47,327 nt of DNA from Clostridiales bacterium. GTDB taxonomy: Bacteria; Bacillota; Clostridia; Caldicoprobacterales; UBA3941. Shown piece after piece: positions 9,139-18,857 of the stretch. Positions within the stretch are counted from its first letter, which is position 1. Every line of letters starts with the position of its first letter. Below the pieces are notes generated by a model. It searched no databases and was not told the DNA's origin. It worked only from the letters and a program-made list of their open reading frames with translations. Made by a program: the position numbers and the translations under genes. The stretch spans positions 1 to 47,327 of the forward strand of contig JAAYSJ010000168.1 in the NCBI GenBank assembly GCA_012518395.1. Reading direction: 5' to 3'.

Positions 9139-10188
9139 TCAAATAAAGGAAATCTGAACTGGCTCACCAGGATAAACCAGATTGGAGACCTGAAGTCCAA
9201 TAAGCCTTATTGGCTTTAACAAAGGAACTCGATCTTTCAAGATCTCCGATGATCTTTCATAGATCAACAGGGACGAATCAATGGGATTTGGTAGAGTTAC
9301 GCTCCTTGTTATATATTTAAAGTCGTTATACCTGATTTTAAGAGTAATAGTGCGGCATTTAAGAGCCTGCTTGGTCATACGTCTGCCAATAGCAAGGGAA
9401 AATTCTCTAAGACAATTTCGTAATACGCCTAAATCATCTGTATCCGATTCCAAAGTCGTCTCTTCGCTTATGCTCTTTGTTTCCTGTTCTGTTTGAACGG
9501 GGCTGTAATCTATTCCCCGACATAATTGTATAAGCTCATGGGCTCTCCGCCCCCAGTTGCTCAAGAGAAATTCACGATCATACTCTAAAAGATCTTTGAC
9601 TGTAAAAATACCTATATTATTTAAATCCCTTTCCGTCTTCTCCCCAACCCCCCATACTTTACGAATAGACATTCTGGGCAGAATATCCCTGGCTTTCTCT
9701 GGTGTTATTACTGTAAAACCGTCGGGCTTTCTCATATCTGAGGCCATCTTTGCTATAAACTTATTATAGGACACACCTACTGACGAAGTTAGACCTGTTC
9801 TTAACAGGATATCCTTTTTTATATTCTTTGCGGTCTCTATAGGGTTCCCATCTGATATCTCAAGAAAGGCTTCGTCTATTGATACAGGTTCTATTATAGG
9901 CGTATATTCTCTAAAGATAGAATGAATTTGTCTGGATACTTTCTTGTATTTTTCCATATTCACAGGCAAAAATACAATATTAGGGCATAGTCTGGCAGCC
10001 TGACTACATGGCATGGCCGAATGGATGCCGAATTTCCTTGCCTCATAGGAAGCAGCGCTTACAACACCCCTGCCTTTAGGATCACCGCCTACCACTACCG
10101 GCTTATTCCTATATTGAGGTCGATCCCTTTGCTCTACAGAGGCGTAAAAAGCATCCATGTCGACATGAATTACAACAAGCTCTGTCAT
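9139..10188 (-). CDS. dinB: DNA polymerase IV (Y family)
   Basis: VVIHVDMDAFYASVEQRDRPQYRNKPVVVGG, SIDEAFLEIS; start moved to ATG at 10188 downstream of a G-rich RBS. Confidence 0.95.
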   Translation of the reverse strand: MTELVVIHVDMDAFYASVEQRDRPQYRNKPVVVGGDPKGRGVVSAASYEARKFGIHSAMPCSQAARLCPNIVFLPVNMEKYKKVSRQIHSIFREYTPIIEPVSIDEAFLEISDGNPIETAKNIKKDILLRTGLTSSVGVSYNKFIAKMASDMRKPDGFTVITPEKARDILPRMSIRKVWGVGEKTERDLNNIGIFTVKDLLEYDREFLLSNWGRRAHELIQLCRGIDYSPVQTEQETKSISEETTLESDTDDLGVLRNCLREFSLAIGRRMTKQALKCRTITLKIRYNDFKYITRSVTLPNPIDSSLLIYERSSEILKDRVPLLKPIRLIGLQVSNLVYPGEPVQISFI

Positions 10189-10219
10189 AATTACCCCCCG
10201 TAAAAGTGTTTTCCCGGAT

Positions 10220-10486
10220 CTAGCTTTTCTGCAAGCCCTCCTCCAATAACAGGGTAAGATTGTACATAGCCTCTGTCTCATCAGAGCCGACAATTTTCAC
10301 GGTAAATTTGGTACCCCCAAAGATACCCAGGGCGAGGATTGATAAAAGGCTCTTGCCATTACCCGTTTTATTTCCCTTAATTATGCGAATCTCTGAACTA
10401 TATGAATTAGCTATCTTTGTAAATCGGGCAGCTGCTTGGGCATGTAAGCCTATACCTTCTTCTATTATAAATTCCTTTTCTATCAT
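10220..10486 (-). CDS. HPr-family phosphocarrier-like protein, atypical active-site motif
   Basis: MIEKEFIIEEGIGLHAQAAARFTKIANSY...GNGKSLLSILALGIFGGTKFTVKIVGSDE; HPr fold pattern, with HAQA where HARP is canonical. Confidence 0.85.
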   Translation of the reverse strand: MIEKEFIIEEGIGLHAQAAARFTKIANSYSSEIRIIKGNKTGNGKSLLSILALGIFGGTKFTVKIVGSDETEAMYNLTLLLEEGLQKS

Positions 10487-10703
10487 CTGGTTCCTTCCCC
10501 CAATTATCGATGTCAGTAGGCACAAAAAGCAAATATGGGAAGCGGCTGCCTTTGTACCCTTGGTAATTATAATATATCAAAAAATGTTACTTGTCCACTA
10601 CCCAAAAATAAGCCCCATGGCTTCCATCCTATGGACTTGCCTGCTTCTATCTTAAATTTTAGTCTGTCCCATAAACTGATTATTCTTTCTGCTGGTGGAG
10701 AAG

Positions 10704-10804
10704 CAAATGTTTTTTGCATTCTACCGATCCCAATAAAAAATAATGATTACACTGTAAAGCCCCAAATCAATCCAGGGTTAAGCAGCATAATCATTATTAT
10801 AATG
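10704..10804 (+). repeat. Dispersed palindromic repeat, copy C (diverged)
   Basis: Shares the 19-mer AAGCAGCATAATCATTATT with copy B (10780-10798) and a related left end AAATGTTTTTTGCATT; internal inverted repeat AATAATGATTA (10739) / TAATCATTATT (10788). Confidence 0.65.
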
Positions 10805-10835
10805 TCATTATATAAGCACCATAGGTACTATCGGT

Positions 10836-12233
10836 CTAGAAATGGATAGCATTTCCTTCTACGGTTCTGGCAGCCTCTAATACGCCTTCTGATAAGGTCG
10901 GATGGGCATGTATCATCGATACTATATCCACCGGCAAAAGTTCCGCTGTTTTAGCCAAAAGCAATTCATGGATGAGTTCCGTTGCCTCAGCACCAACAAT
11001 GTGGCCGCCCAGGATCTCATTAGTTGATGGATCATATACAATTTTGACCATCCCGTCCGCGTTTTCAATAGCCACGGCCTTCCCTACGCCTCTGTATGGG
11101 AATGTAGCTGCTTTATAATCTACCCCTGTTTCCTTGGCCTTTTCTTCCGTTAAGCCAAAGCTTGCTATCTGGGGTTCGCAATATACGGCACTGGGAATAG
11201 CACTGGAATCAACTTTTGGTTCCGGATTTAACCCGGCCATATGTTCAACGGCTATTTCGCCTTCCTTTGAAGCAACATGGGCTAAGAGCGGAGAATTTAC
11301 AATGTCACCTATAGCAAATATATTTGGTGTCTTCGTCTTATAGTAATCCCCTACGGGAACAAAACCCCTGTCTGTTTCTATTCCCACATTTTCCAAACCT
11401 ATTCCCCGGGTATTAGGAGCCCGACCTACAGCAACTAATACCTTTTCCACCTCTTGAGTAAATTGTTTGCCTTTTGCATCTTCCATTGTAACCAAAATTC
11501 TTTCGTTCCCCTGCTCAGCCATAGATAAGGCCTTTGTGCCGGTATATAGTTTGACGCCCTGCTTTTTAAAGGCTTTATTCACTACGTCCGACATCTCTTT
11601 ATCCTCAAGGGGCAATATAGAGTCCATCATCTCGACTACATGGACTTCCACTCCAAAGGCGTTTAGAACATAGGCAAATTCCATCCCAATGGCCCCTGCA
11701 CCTAAAATAAGTATGTCTTTTGGCAATTTATCTAACATCAAAGCCCCTGTAGAGGACAATACCTTATCCTCGTCTATGGTAAAGCCCGGAATCTCCCGAG
11801 GGCTGGAACCTGTAGCTACCATAATGTATTTGGCGGTGTATTCTTTATCGTTCCCTACCTTTACACGGTTAGCGGACATTATTGTTCCATTGCCCATAAT
11901 CAATTCTACATTATTCTTTTTTAATAGGAACTGTACTCCCCTGCCTAACATATCGGCAGCCTTCCTGGATTTTTTGAATACAGTACTATAATCAAAGCCG
12001 CTCTCATCAATCTTTATCCCCATATCCATCAAAGATTTTCTATCGCTATATATTCCTGCCTGATGGATTAACGCCTTGGAGGGTATGCAACCGATGTTCA
12101 AGCAAACGCCACCCGGTTTGTCCTTCTCGATCACAGCGGTTTTAAGGCCTAGCTGGGAAGCGCGGATAGCGGCTACATAGCCACCCGGTCCCGACCCAAT
12201 CACCAATAAATCGTAGTCATAATTTCTGTCCAT
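10836..12233 (-). CDS. lpdA: Dihydrolipoyl dehydrogenase (E3)
   Basis: GSGPGGYVAAIRASQLG, redox-active GGVCLNIGCIPSKAL, HAHPTLSE; start moved to ATG at 12233. Confidence 0.96.
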   Translation of the reverse strand: MDRNYDYDLLVIGSGPGGYVAAIRASQLGLKTAVIEKDKPGGVCLNIGCIPSKALIHQAGIYSDRKSLMDMGIKIDESGFDYSTVFKKSRKAADMLGRGVQFLLKKNNVELIMGNGTIMSANRVKVGNDKEYTAKYIMVATGSSPREIPGFTIDEDKVLSSTGALMLDKLPKDILILGAGAIGMEFAYVLNAFGVEVHVVEMMDSILPLEDKEMSDVVNKAFKKQGVKLYTGTKALSMAEQGNERILVTMEDAKGKQFTQEVEKVLVAVGRAPNTRGIGLENVGIETDRGFVPVGDYYKTKTPNIFAIGDIVNSPLLAHVASKEGEIAVEHMAGLNPEPKVDSSAIPSAVYCEPQIASFGLTEEKAKETGVDYKAATFPYRGVGKAVAIENADGMVKIVYDPSTNEILGGHIVGAEATELIHELLLAKTAELLPVDIVSMIHAHPTLSEGVLEAARTVEGNAIHF

Positions 12234-12268
12234 GCAATATTGCCTCCTTGTGCAATTTGTTATATTTA

Positions 12269-13507
12269 TCAATACAGTACCCTAATGGGGTCCTCAATGA
12301 TATCCTTTAGATTTTTTAGAAAGGCTGCCCCTACGGCCCCATCAATTACTCTGTGATCACAAGATAGCGTCATAGCCATCCTTGAATGGATCTCTATTCC
12401 GTCATCTTCCCCTACTACAGGCTCACGCACCATACTGCCTACCGCTAGTATGGCAGAACCCGGCGGGTTTATTATAGCAGTAAATTCTTCAATACCAAAA
12501 GAACCTAAGTTGCTTATGGTAAAAGTAGCCCCAGCATATTCTTCCGGAGTAAGCTGGTTGTTTAAAGCTTTATCGATGAGCCCTTTCAGCTCCCTGTCTA
12601 TTTCAACGATCCCCTTATTCCCACAATTTCTAACTACAGGGGTAATAAGCCCATCATCCTGTGCTACAGCCAAGCCTATGTCAATACTGCCATGTCTTAG
12701 TATAGTCTCGCCCTGCCAAGTCGCATTTATCGCCGGATATCCTTTCAAGGCCTGGGCAACAAACTTTATTATAAAGGCATTAAAGGAAACCTTCTCTTTC
12801 AAGGTGGCATTAAGAGCCTTACGGGCCTTCATCAATCCGTCGACCCCTGCCTTCACCCTCAAATAGTAATGAGGAGCGCTGTATTTGGATTCGGCCAGCC
12901 TCTGGGCGATGATCTTGCGCTTTTGTGAAACGAGGATAGTTTCATCCTCTAGCGGTGATGTCATTATTGCAGGCCTGGAAACTGGCTGTTGAGAAACGCC
13001 CCGTACCTTATGCCCCGCTTCTATTATATCATGCTTTACGATCCTTCCGCCAGGTCCTGTTCCCCTTATAAGAGATAAATCCAGGCCTTGGATTCCTGCC
13101 ATCTTCCTGGCCAAGGGCGAAGCCAATATCCGGTTTCCATGGGTAGCACCCGGGGCTATCTCCTTAGCCATAAGATCAAGGGCATCGTCAATGGATACTC
13201 CTTCCCCATTTTCTTTATCCTGGGGCATAGGGGTTGTATCTACTGACATCAGGTCGGCTATATCCTCTCCGGTTTCACCTATAATCCCTATAGGGGAGCC
13301 TATAGCTGCCTCTTCTCCCGGTTTAACTAATATCTTTAACAGGGTTCCTTCCTGTGCAGATTCATAGTCCATGGTAGCTTTATCAGTTTCCACCTGGCAT
13401 AATAAGTCTCCTGACTCTACCTTGTCTCCTTCTTCCTTTTCCCAACTAGATATGATCCCTGTCTCCATAGTAGGGGACAAGGCCACCATCAATATATGTT
13501 CAGCCAT
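12269..13507 (-). CDS. pdhC: Dihydrolipoamide acyltransferase (E2) of pyruvate dehydrogenase
   Basis: Single lipoyl domain (VETDKATMDYES), peripheral-subunit binding region (ASPLARKMAGIQGLDLSLIRGTGPGGRIVKHDI), catalytic SCDHRVIDGAVGAAFL. Confidence 0.93.
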   Translation of the reverse strand: MAEHILMVALSPTMETGIISSWEKEEGDKVESGDLLCQVETDKATMDYESAQEGTLLKILVKPGEEAAIGSPIGIIGETGEDIADLMSVDTTPMPQDKENGEGVSIDDALDLMAKEIAPGATHGNRILASPLARKMAGIQGLDLSLIRGTGPGGRIVKHDIIEAGHKVRGVSQQPVSRPAIMTSPLEDETILVSQKRKIIAQRLAESKYSAPHYYLRVKAGVDGLMKARKALNATLKEKVSFNAFIIKFVAQALKGYPAINATWQGETILRHGSIDIGLAVAQDDGLITPVVRNCGNKGIVEIDRELKGLIDKALNNQLTPEEYAGATFTISNLGSFGIEEFTAIINPPGSAILAVGSMVREPVVGEDDGIEIHSRMAMTLSCDHRVIDGAVGAAFLKNLKDIIEDPIRVLY

Positions 13508-13529
13508 ACTATCCCTCCTATTCCTAAAG

Positions 13530-14507
13530 CTAAATATATAGAACCTTCTTTACTGCATTGACAACTTTTTTCACCGATGGCTGCGCTGCCAGCTCCAGTC
13601 TATGGTTGTAAGGCATGGGGACATCTTCCCCCGTCACCAATTCCACCGGCGCATCCAGATAATCAAAGCAATTTCTGGATACCAGCCAACCTACATGAGA
13701 GGCTACGCTGGCCATGGGCCATGCTTCGTCCACTATGACGCATCTATTAGTCTTTCTTACAGATTCATATATGGTCTTTTCGTCCAAGGGTCTTAAGGAT
13801 CTAAGATCCACTATTTCTGCTTCGATCCCTATCCGTTCCAATTCGGCAGCAGCCTCTTGACACACCTTTAGGGGTTTTGAATAGGTAATTATGGTCACAT
13901 CGCTGCCCTCTCTTTTTATATCTGCTTTCCCAAAAGGTATCAGGTATTCTTCTTGGGGCACCTCTCCCTTCCAGGAATACATTAGCTCCCCCTCTAAAAA
14001 TACTATAGGATTATCATCCCTGATGGCAGTCTTTAACAGACCTTTAGCATCATAAGGGGTAGCAGGGGCAACTACTTTTAATCCAGGGATGTGGACAAAA
14101 AGAGATTGCAGTGCCTGGGAATGCTGTGCAGCTAAGTATTCAGCAGGTCCATTGGGACCCCTAAAAACAATAGGTATTTTAAACTGTCCCCCGGACATAT
14201 ATAACATTTTAGCTGCGTTATTTATCACCTGATCTAAAGCCATCAAAGAAAAATTAAAGGTCATCCATTCAACCACAGGCCTTAAGCCTGCCATGGCTGC
14301 ACCTATCCCTACCCCGGTAAAACCTTCCTCAGTAATAGGCGTATCAATAACCCTCTTGGAACCATATTTATCCCATAAACCTTGGCTTACCTTATAAGCC
14401 CCGTCATATTCTGCTACCTCTTCACCCATTAAAAATACATTATCATCCCGGGCCATTTCTTCGTCTATTGCGTCCCTTACAGCCTCACGATAAGTTATGA
14501 TAGGCAT
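13530..14507 (-). CDS. pdhB: Pyruvate dehydrogenase E1 beta
   Basis: ITYREAVRDAIDEEMARDDNVFLMGEEVAEYDGAYKVSQGL...RVIDTPITEEGFTGVGIGAAMAGLRPVVEWMTFNF. Confidence 0.95.
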   Translation of the reverse strand: MPIITYREAVRDAIDEEMARDDNVFLMGEEVAEYDGAYKVSQGLWDKYGSKRVIDTPITEEGFTGVGIGAAMAGLRPVVEWMTFNFSLMALDQVINNAAKMLYMSGGQFKIPIVFRGPNGPAEYLAAQHSQALQSLFVHIPGLKVVAPATPYDAKGLLKTAIRDDNPIVFLEGELMYSWKGEVPQEEYLIPFGKADIKREGSDVTIITYSKPLKVCQEAAAELERIGIEAEIVDLRSLRPLDEKTIYESVRKTNRCVIVDEAWPMASVASHVGWLVSRNCFDYLDAPVELVTGEDVPMPYNHRLELAAQPSVKKVVNAVKKVLYI

Positions 14508-14551
14508 TCAACAGCCCTCCTTAAATTTATATCAATTCTCCAAAACGAAAT

Positions 14552-15535
14552 CTAGACTAAAATATCCTCATATAGTGCCGCCAAGTCAGGTTCTTCACTA
14601 TTCTCAGCAAATTCGACAGCCCGGTTCGATTCGATTTTAGCTTGCTGGTCAATGGCCTTATATTCATCTTCAGTTATCAAATTATGCTCTACCATAGCAT
14701 CCCTAAGCAAGGTTATAGGGTCTTGATTCCTGTACTCATCCAATTCCTCCCGGGTTCTGTATCTGCCGGGATCGCTCATGGAATGCCCTTTATATCTATA
14801 GGTTTTAACCTCTAAAAAGCTGGGGATTCCTTTATCCCTGGCCCGTTTTGCTGCCTCCAGGGTCTCCTCATAAACCTCCAATACATTCATACCATCTACT
14901 TGTTTTCCGGGAATGCCATAGCTATCTCCCATTATGTAAAAGTCGTGGACTGATGAAACCCTTTCAAAATTGGTGCCCATACCATATTGGTTGTTTTCAC
15001 ATATAAACACAACGGGCAGATTCCATACCTTAGCCATATTAAGGCTTTCATGAAATGCCCCTTGATGGATAGCTCCATCGCCAAAGTAGCATAGGACTAC
15101 TCCGTCTTCTTCCTTGTATTTTATCTTTAAAGCTATACCCACAGCTAAGGGGATGTGGGAGCCTACGATCCCATGCCCACCGTACATGTGTTTTTCTTTA
15201 TCAAAAAGATGCATAGAGCCGCCCTTCCCTTTGGAACAGCCCGTCACCTTTCCATATAACTCAGCCATTAAAACTCCTGGATCCATACCGCAGGATAGCG
15301 CATGGCCATGATCTCTGTATGTTGTGAGAACATAATCTTTAGTCAAGTCAACAGCAGCAATAGATCCTGTGGCTACAGCCTCCTGCCCTATATATAGGTG
15401 GCAGAATCCGCCTATTTTCTGCAGGCCGTACATCTGCCCGGCTTTCTCCTCAAACCTGCGCATCAGCACCATTTCTTCAAGGAGCCCCAGCAGGAATTCT
15501 TTATTATACTTTTCCAGTTGGAAGATTCTGCTCAT
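14552..15535 (-). CDS. pdhA: Pyruvate dehydrogenase E1 alpha
   Basis: MVLMRRFEEKAGQMYG, KGKGGSMHLFDKEK, TPP motif GDGAIHQGAFHESLNMA, YRYKGHSMSDPGRYRTREE. Confidence 0.95.
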   Translation of the reverse strand: MSRIFQLEKYNKEFLLGLLEEMVLMRRFEEKAGQMYGLQKIGGFCHLYIGQEAVATGSIAAVDLTKDYVLTTYRDHGHALSCGMDPGVLMAELYGKVTGCSKGKGGSMHLFDKEKHMYGGHGIVGSHIPLAVGIALKIKYKEEDGVVLCYFGDGAIHQGAFHESLNMAKVWNLPVVFICENNQYGMGTNFERVSSVHDFYIMGDSYGIPGKQVDGMNVLEVYEETLEAAKRARDKGIPSFLEVKTYRYKGHSMSDPGRYRTREELDEYRNQDPITLLRDAMVEHNLITEDEYKAIDQQAKIESNRAVEFAENSEEPDLAALYEDILV

Positions 15536-15984
15536 TAATCTCCCCCCTTAAAACTTATATTTTCACTTTTCCCCTTTAAAGGCTCAAAACATACAGCCTC
15601 TTCTATTACCGTTTCCATAACAACGAATTCAGGATCCGGGGTGGATACCTTCCAAAATATATTTAGTCTTTTACCTATGGTCTGTAGTATTTCAGTCTTT
15701 ATTGAGGGGTTGTCGAGTATGCTTACCACACCTCTAACATTGATGATCCTATCCAGTGATTTGCTCTGTATCATCCACTCAACTTTGGGGTTTTTCTCCA
15801 CTTCCCGTGTCTTTCTTGAACCTTTTTCTGCTACGGAATAGATATACCCAGGCCTCCCTTTTAGAGTAGTGGGTGTCAGCCACCGCATTCTTGGGATGCC
15901 ATTCTCATCAATTGTGGCAAAGACCGCGGTTTGGGCATCGGATATCACACTTTCCAGCCTTCTGAAAAATTCATAGCTTTGCAA
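15535..15984 (-). CDS. Pyridoxamine 5'-phosphate oxidase-fold protein (general stress protein 26-like)
   Basis: AVFATIDENGIPRMRWLTPTTLKGRPGYIYSVAEKGSRKTREVEKNPKVEWMIQ; its last base overlaps the first base of pdhA. Confidence 0.75.
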   Translation of the reverse strand: MQSYEFFRRLESVISDAQTAVFATIDENGIPRMRWLTPTTLKGRPGYIYSVAEKGSRKTREVEKNPKVEWMIQSKSLDRIINVRGVVSILDNPSIKTEILQTIGKRLNIFWKVSTPDPEFVVMETVIEEAVCFEPLKGKSENISFKGGD

Positions 15985-16074
15985 TATATCTCCCTCCCAT
16001 TACAATGTATTCAGGTTGTTATTAACTACCTTTCTATCATTATACACTCTTCCAAAGGGGATTAAACCCAAAAT

Positions 16075-16098
16075 AAAAAAGGCCGCAACCGGCCTTTT
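16075..16098 (-). terminator. Intrinsic terminator after alaA
   Basis: AAAAAAGGCCG-CAAC-CGGCCTTTT; minus-strand read ends in a T-rich tract. Confidence 0.75.
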
Positions 16099-16172
16099 CT
16101 TATCAAAGATAATACTTATTGAAACAGTTTAAATATCGGAGGCTTTCTCCGTAAAACCACTACAAGGGTTGG

Positions 16173-17399
16173 TTATGCCCCTTGCATATAATCAGCCAAG
16201 AAACTTTCCAGCCGATCAAGGGCGACTTTCAGGTCTGTTAGATTTGGTAAAAAGACTATCCTGAAATGATCCGGCTCGGGCCAGTTAAACCCGGTGCCCT
16301 GGACTAATAACACCTTTTCCTGCAAAAGAAAGTCCTTGACGAACTTTTCATCGCTTTCTATACCAAACCGTTTTATATCCAATTTTGGAAACAGATAGAA
16401 GGCCCCCTTAGGTTTTGTACAAGATATTCCCGGTATATTATTTAATCTTTCCCAGGCATAATCCCTTTGCTCTTTAAGCCTGCCTCCGGGCAAAATCAAT
16501 TCTTGTAAGCTTTGGTATCCCCCAAGGGCAGTTTGAATACTATATTGGGCCGGGACATTGCTGCACAGCCTCATAGAAGACAGCATATCTAGACCTTCGA
16601 TATAGCTCTCAGCCCCCGTTTTATCGCCGCTTACTACCATCCACCCTACACGAAAACCTGCAACCCTGTGGGATTTAGACAGACCGCTGAGGGTTATAAA
16701 TAGCAGGTCATCAGCCATGGCAGCTAATGAAGTATGCGTAGTTTCATCATACAAAATCCTGTCGTATATCTCGTCAGCGAAAATAATAAGATTATTTTCC
16801 CTGGCAATTTCAAGAATCCCTTCCAGAATCTCAATAGGGTATACAGACCCGGTAGGATTATTTGGATTTATAACTACTATTCCTTTGGTGTTTGGGGTGA
16901 TTTTTCCCTTGATATCCTCTAAATCAGGGTACCAATCGGATTCTTCATCACAGATATAATGTACCGGCCTCCCCCCAGCCAGATTCACCGCTGCTGTCCA
17001 TAGGGGATAATCCGGGGCTGGAATAAGGATTTCATCCCCCGAATCCAATAATCCCTGCATAGACATCATTATAAGTTCACTTACCCCATTGCCTATATAT
17101 ATATCCTCCATGCCCACGCCTTCGATACCCTTGTCTTGACAATACTGCATTATTGCCTTACGGGCAGGAAATATCCCTTTAGAATCGCTATAGCCCTGGG
17201 CATTGTTAAGGTTCATTATAACGTCTACAATGATTTCATCTGGTGCTTTAAGACCAAAGGGAGCAGGATTTCCGATATTCAGTTTGATTATATTGTATCC
17301 TTCTTCCTCCAACCTTGCTGCCTCATCCATTATAGGCCCTCTTATATCGTAGCATACATTATCAAGTTTCCTTGATTTTTTAATTGTTTTCAATTTCAA
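16173..17399 (-). CDS. alaA: AlaA-type class I aminotransferase (glutamate-pyruvate)
   Basis: LDNVCYDIRGPIMDEAARLEEEGYNIIKLNIGNPAPFGLKAPDEIIVDVI and other long segments closely resemble E. coli AlaA as I remember it. Confidence 0.85.
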   Translation of the reverse strand: MKLKTIKKSRKLDNVCYDIRGPIMDEAARLEEEGYNIIKLNIGNPAPFGLKAPDEIIVDVIMNLNNAQGYSDSKGIFPARKAIMQYCQDKGIEGVGMEDIYIGNGVSELIMMSMQGLLDSGDEILIPAPDYPLWTAAVNLAGGRPVHYICDEESDWYPDLEDIKGKITPNTKGIVVINPNNPTGSVYPIEILEGILEIARENNLIIFADEIYDRILYDETTHTSLAAMADDLLFITLSGLSKSHRVAGFRVGWMVVSGDKTGAESYIEGLDMLSSMRLCSNVPAQYSIQTALGGYQSLQELILPGGRLKEQRDYAWERLNNIPGISCTKPKGAFYLFPKLDIKRFGIESDEKFVKDFLLQEKVLLVQGTGFNWPEPDHFRIVFLPNLTDLKVALDRLESFLADYMQGA

Positions 17400-17499
17400 T
17401 TAGTCCTCCCTGCTTTACTAACTATCTAACTATTCCACTGATTATACTGTAACAAGGCTATCCAGATTCTTCAAGTGCCACTTAACATGAAAAATATAA

Positions 17500-17521
17500 G
17501 GAGGCGGTTCCCCCGCCCCCA
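17500..17521 (-). terminator. Probable terminator after rng
   Basis: Minus strand GGGGCGG-GGGAA-CCGCCTC followed by TTATATTTTT. Confidence 0.55.
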
Positions 17522-17561
17522 TCTTTAGAAGTCATTTGTTTAAGCCTCAGAGAATTTCCCT

Positions 17562-18857
17562 TTATTTTTCTGTTTTAATAGCTGACATCACTTCGGAATG
17601 AACCCTGCCGGTACCATGACAATGGGGACAATCCTTTAGGAGTTTTGTCGATAGCCTTCCTCTTATCTTTTTCCGGGTCATCTCCACCAGACCCAGGCCT
17701 GTAAAACCCAAGATACTGGTCTTGACCCTATCCTTTTTCAGAGAATGGTTCAAAACTTCCAATACCCTTTCCCTGTTTTTTGCTACATCCATATCTATAA
17801 AATCTATTAGAATTATGCCCCCTATATCCCTAAGCCTTATTTGATGGGCTATTTCCCGAGCAGCCTCTAAATTGGTCTTAAGCACTGTATCCTCCAGATT
17901 CCTGGAGCCCACAAACTTTCCCGTATTAACATCGATCACAGTCAAAGCCTCGGTCGGGTCTATGATAATATAGCCACCGCTCTTTAGCCAGACCTTTCTC
18001 TGAAGTGCCTTTTCTATTTTAGGCTCAATATTATAATACTGGAAGATCCCCTCCTCATGATCAAAGAGTTCCATCTTATCAGCTAACCCGGGGAATAAGA
18101 CATCAGCCAGCTCCATTAATTTATCGTATTCTTCTTTGTCATTAATTATTATCCTGCCCATATCAGGGGAATAGAAATCACGGATTATACGATATATTAT
18201 ACCCTCATCCTGATATAGTGCCCTTGGAACCTTGCCTTTTTGTTCACGAGTTTGGATTTTTCCCCATAGTCGGGATAGAAAATCGATCTCCCATAGGAAA
18301 TCCTCCTCTTTTCTTCCCTTGGCTGCAGTCCGCACTATAAGCCCCATGCCCACTGGTCTTATCTCTTCTGCAATACCCTTTAACCGCTGTCTTTCACCCT
18401 CGTCCTCTATTCTCCTGGATACCCCTATATAATCCACCAAGGGCATCAACACCATATACCTCCCGGGCAAAGTAATCTGAGTAGTCACCCTGGCACCTTT
18501 TGTACCTATTGGTTCCTTGAGAATCTGAACCGTCAGTTCCTGCCCCTTGCTTATCATTCCTCCTATTGATTGGGTTAAGGCATTGTTCTTTGAAATCCCC
18601 TGTTCATCGGAGAACTCAAAAACCCCCCCATCCAGAATGATATCATCTACATATAAAAAGGCGTTCTTTTCAAGACCAATATCAACAAAAGCAGCCTGCA
18701 TCCCGGGAAGCACATTTTCCACCTTACCCCTGTAGACGTTGCCTGTTATCTCCCACTTGCCTTCACCTTCCATGAACAGCTCCACCAGTTCACCATCCTC
18801 TAAAATGGCTACACGGGTCTGGCCATCCCTTACATCTGCTATTATGTCTCTAATCAA
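17562..18857 (-). CDS. rng: Ribonuclease G/E family protein
   Basis: S1-like N-terminus (GNVYRGKVENVLPGMQAAFVDIGLEKNAFLYVDD), VIDVNTGKFVGSRNLEDTVLKTNLEAAREIAHQIRLRDIGGIILIDFIDM, CPHCHGTG. Confidence 0.95.
   Translation of the reverse strand: MIRDIIADVRDGQTRVAILEDGELVELFMEGEGKWEITGNVYRGKVENVLPGMQAAFVDIGLEKNAFLYVDDIILDGGVFEFSDEQGISKNNALTQSIGGMISKGQELTVQILKEPIGTKGARVTTQITLPGRYMVLMPLVDYIGVSRRIEDEGERQRLKGIAEEIRPVGMGLIVRTAAKGRKEEDFLWEIDFLSRLWGKIQTREQKGKVPRALYQDEGIIYRIIRDFYSPDMGRIIINDKEEYDKLMELADVLFPGLADKMELFDHEEGIFQYYNIEPKIEKALQRKVWLKSGGYIIIDPTEALTVIDVNTGKFVGSRNLEDTVLKTNLEAAREIAHQIRLRDIGGIILIDFIDMDVAKNRERVLEVLNHSLKKDRVKTSILGFTGLGLVEMTRKKIRGRLSTKLLKDCPHCHGTGRVHSEVMSAIKTEK

Noticed and set aside
9000-9140. 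Possible fourth copy of the palindromic repeat (TTATAATGTCAT at about 9014, ATGCAAAATATT at about 9126)
   Set aside because: Only short AT-rich matches of about 12 nt, without the diagnostic GCAGCATAATC core.
9139-10293. N-terminal extension of DinB and HPr given by the ORF track
   Set aside because: The extensions are non-homologous sequence upstream of well-placed RBS/ATG starts; I used the internal starts instead.
10535-10849. 104-aa plus-strand ORF in the HPr-lpdA spacer
   Set aside because: Low-complexity translation, no convincing RBS, and it overlaps the palindromic repeat copy C; not coding as far as I can judge.
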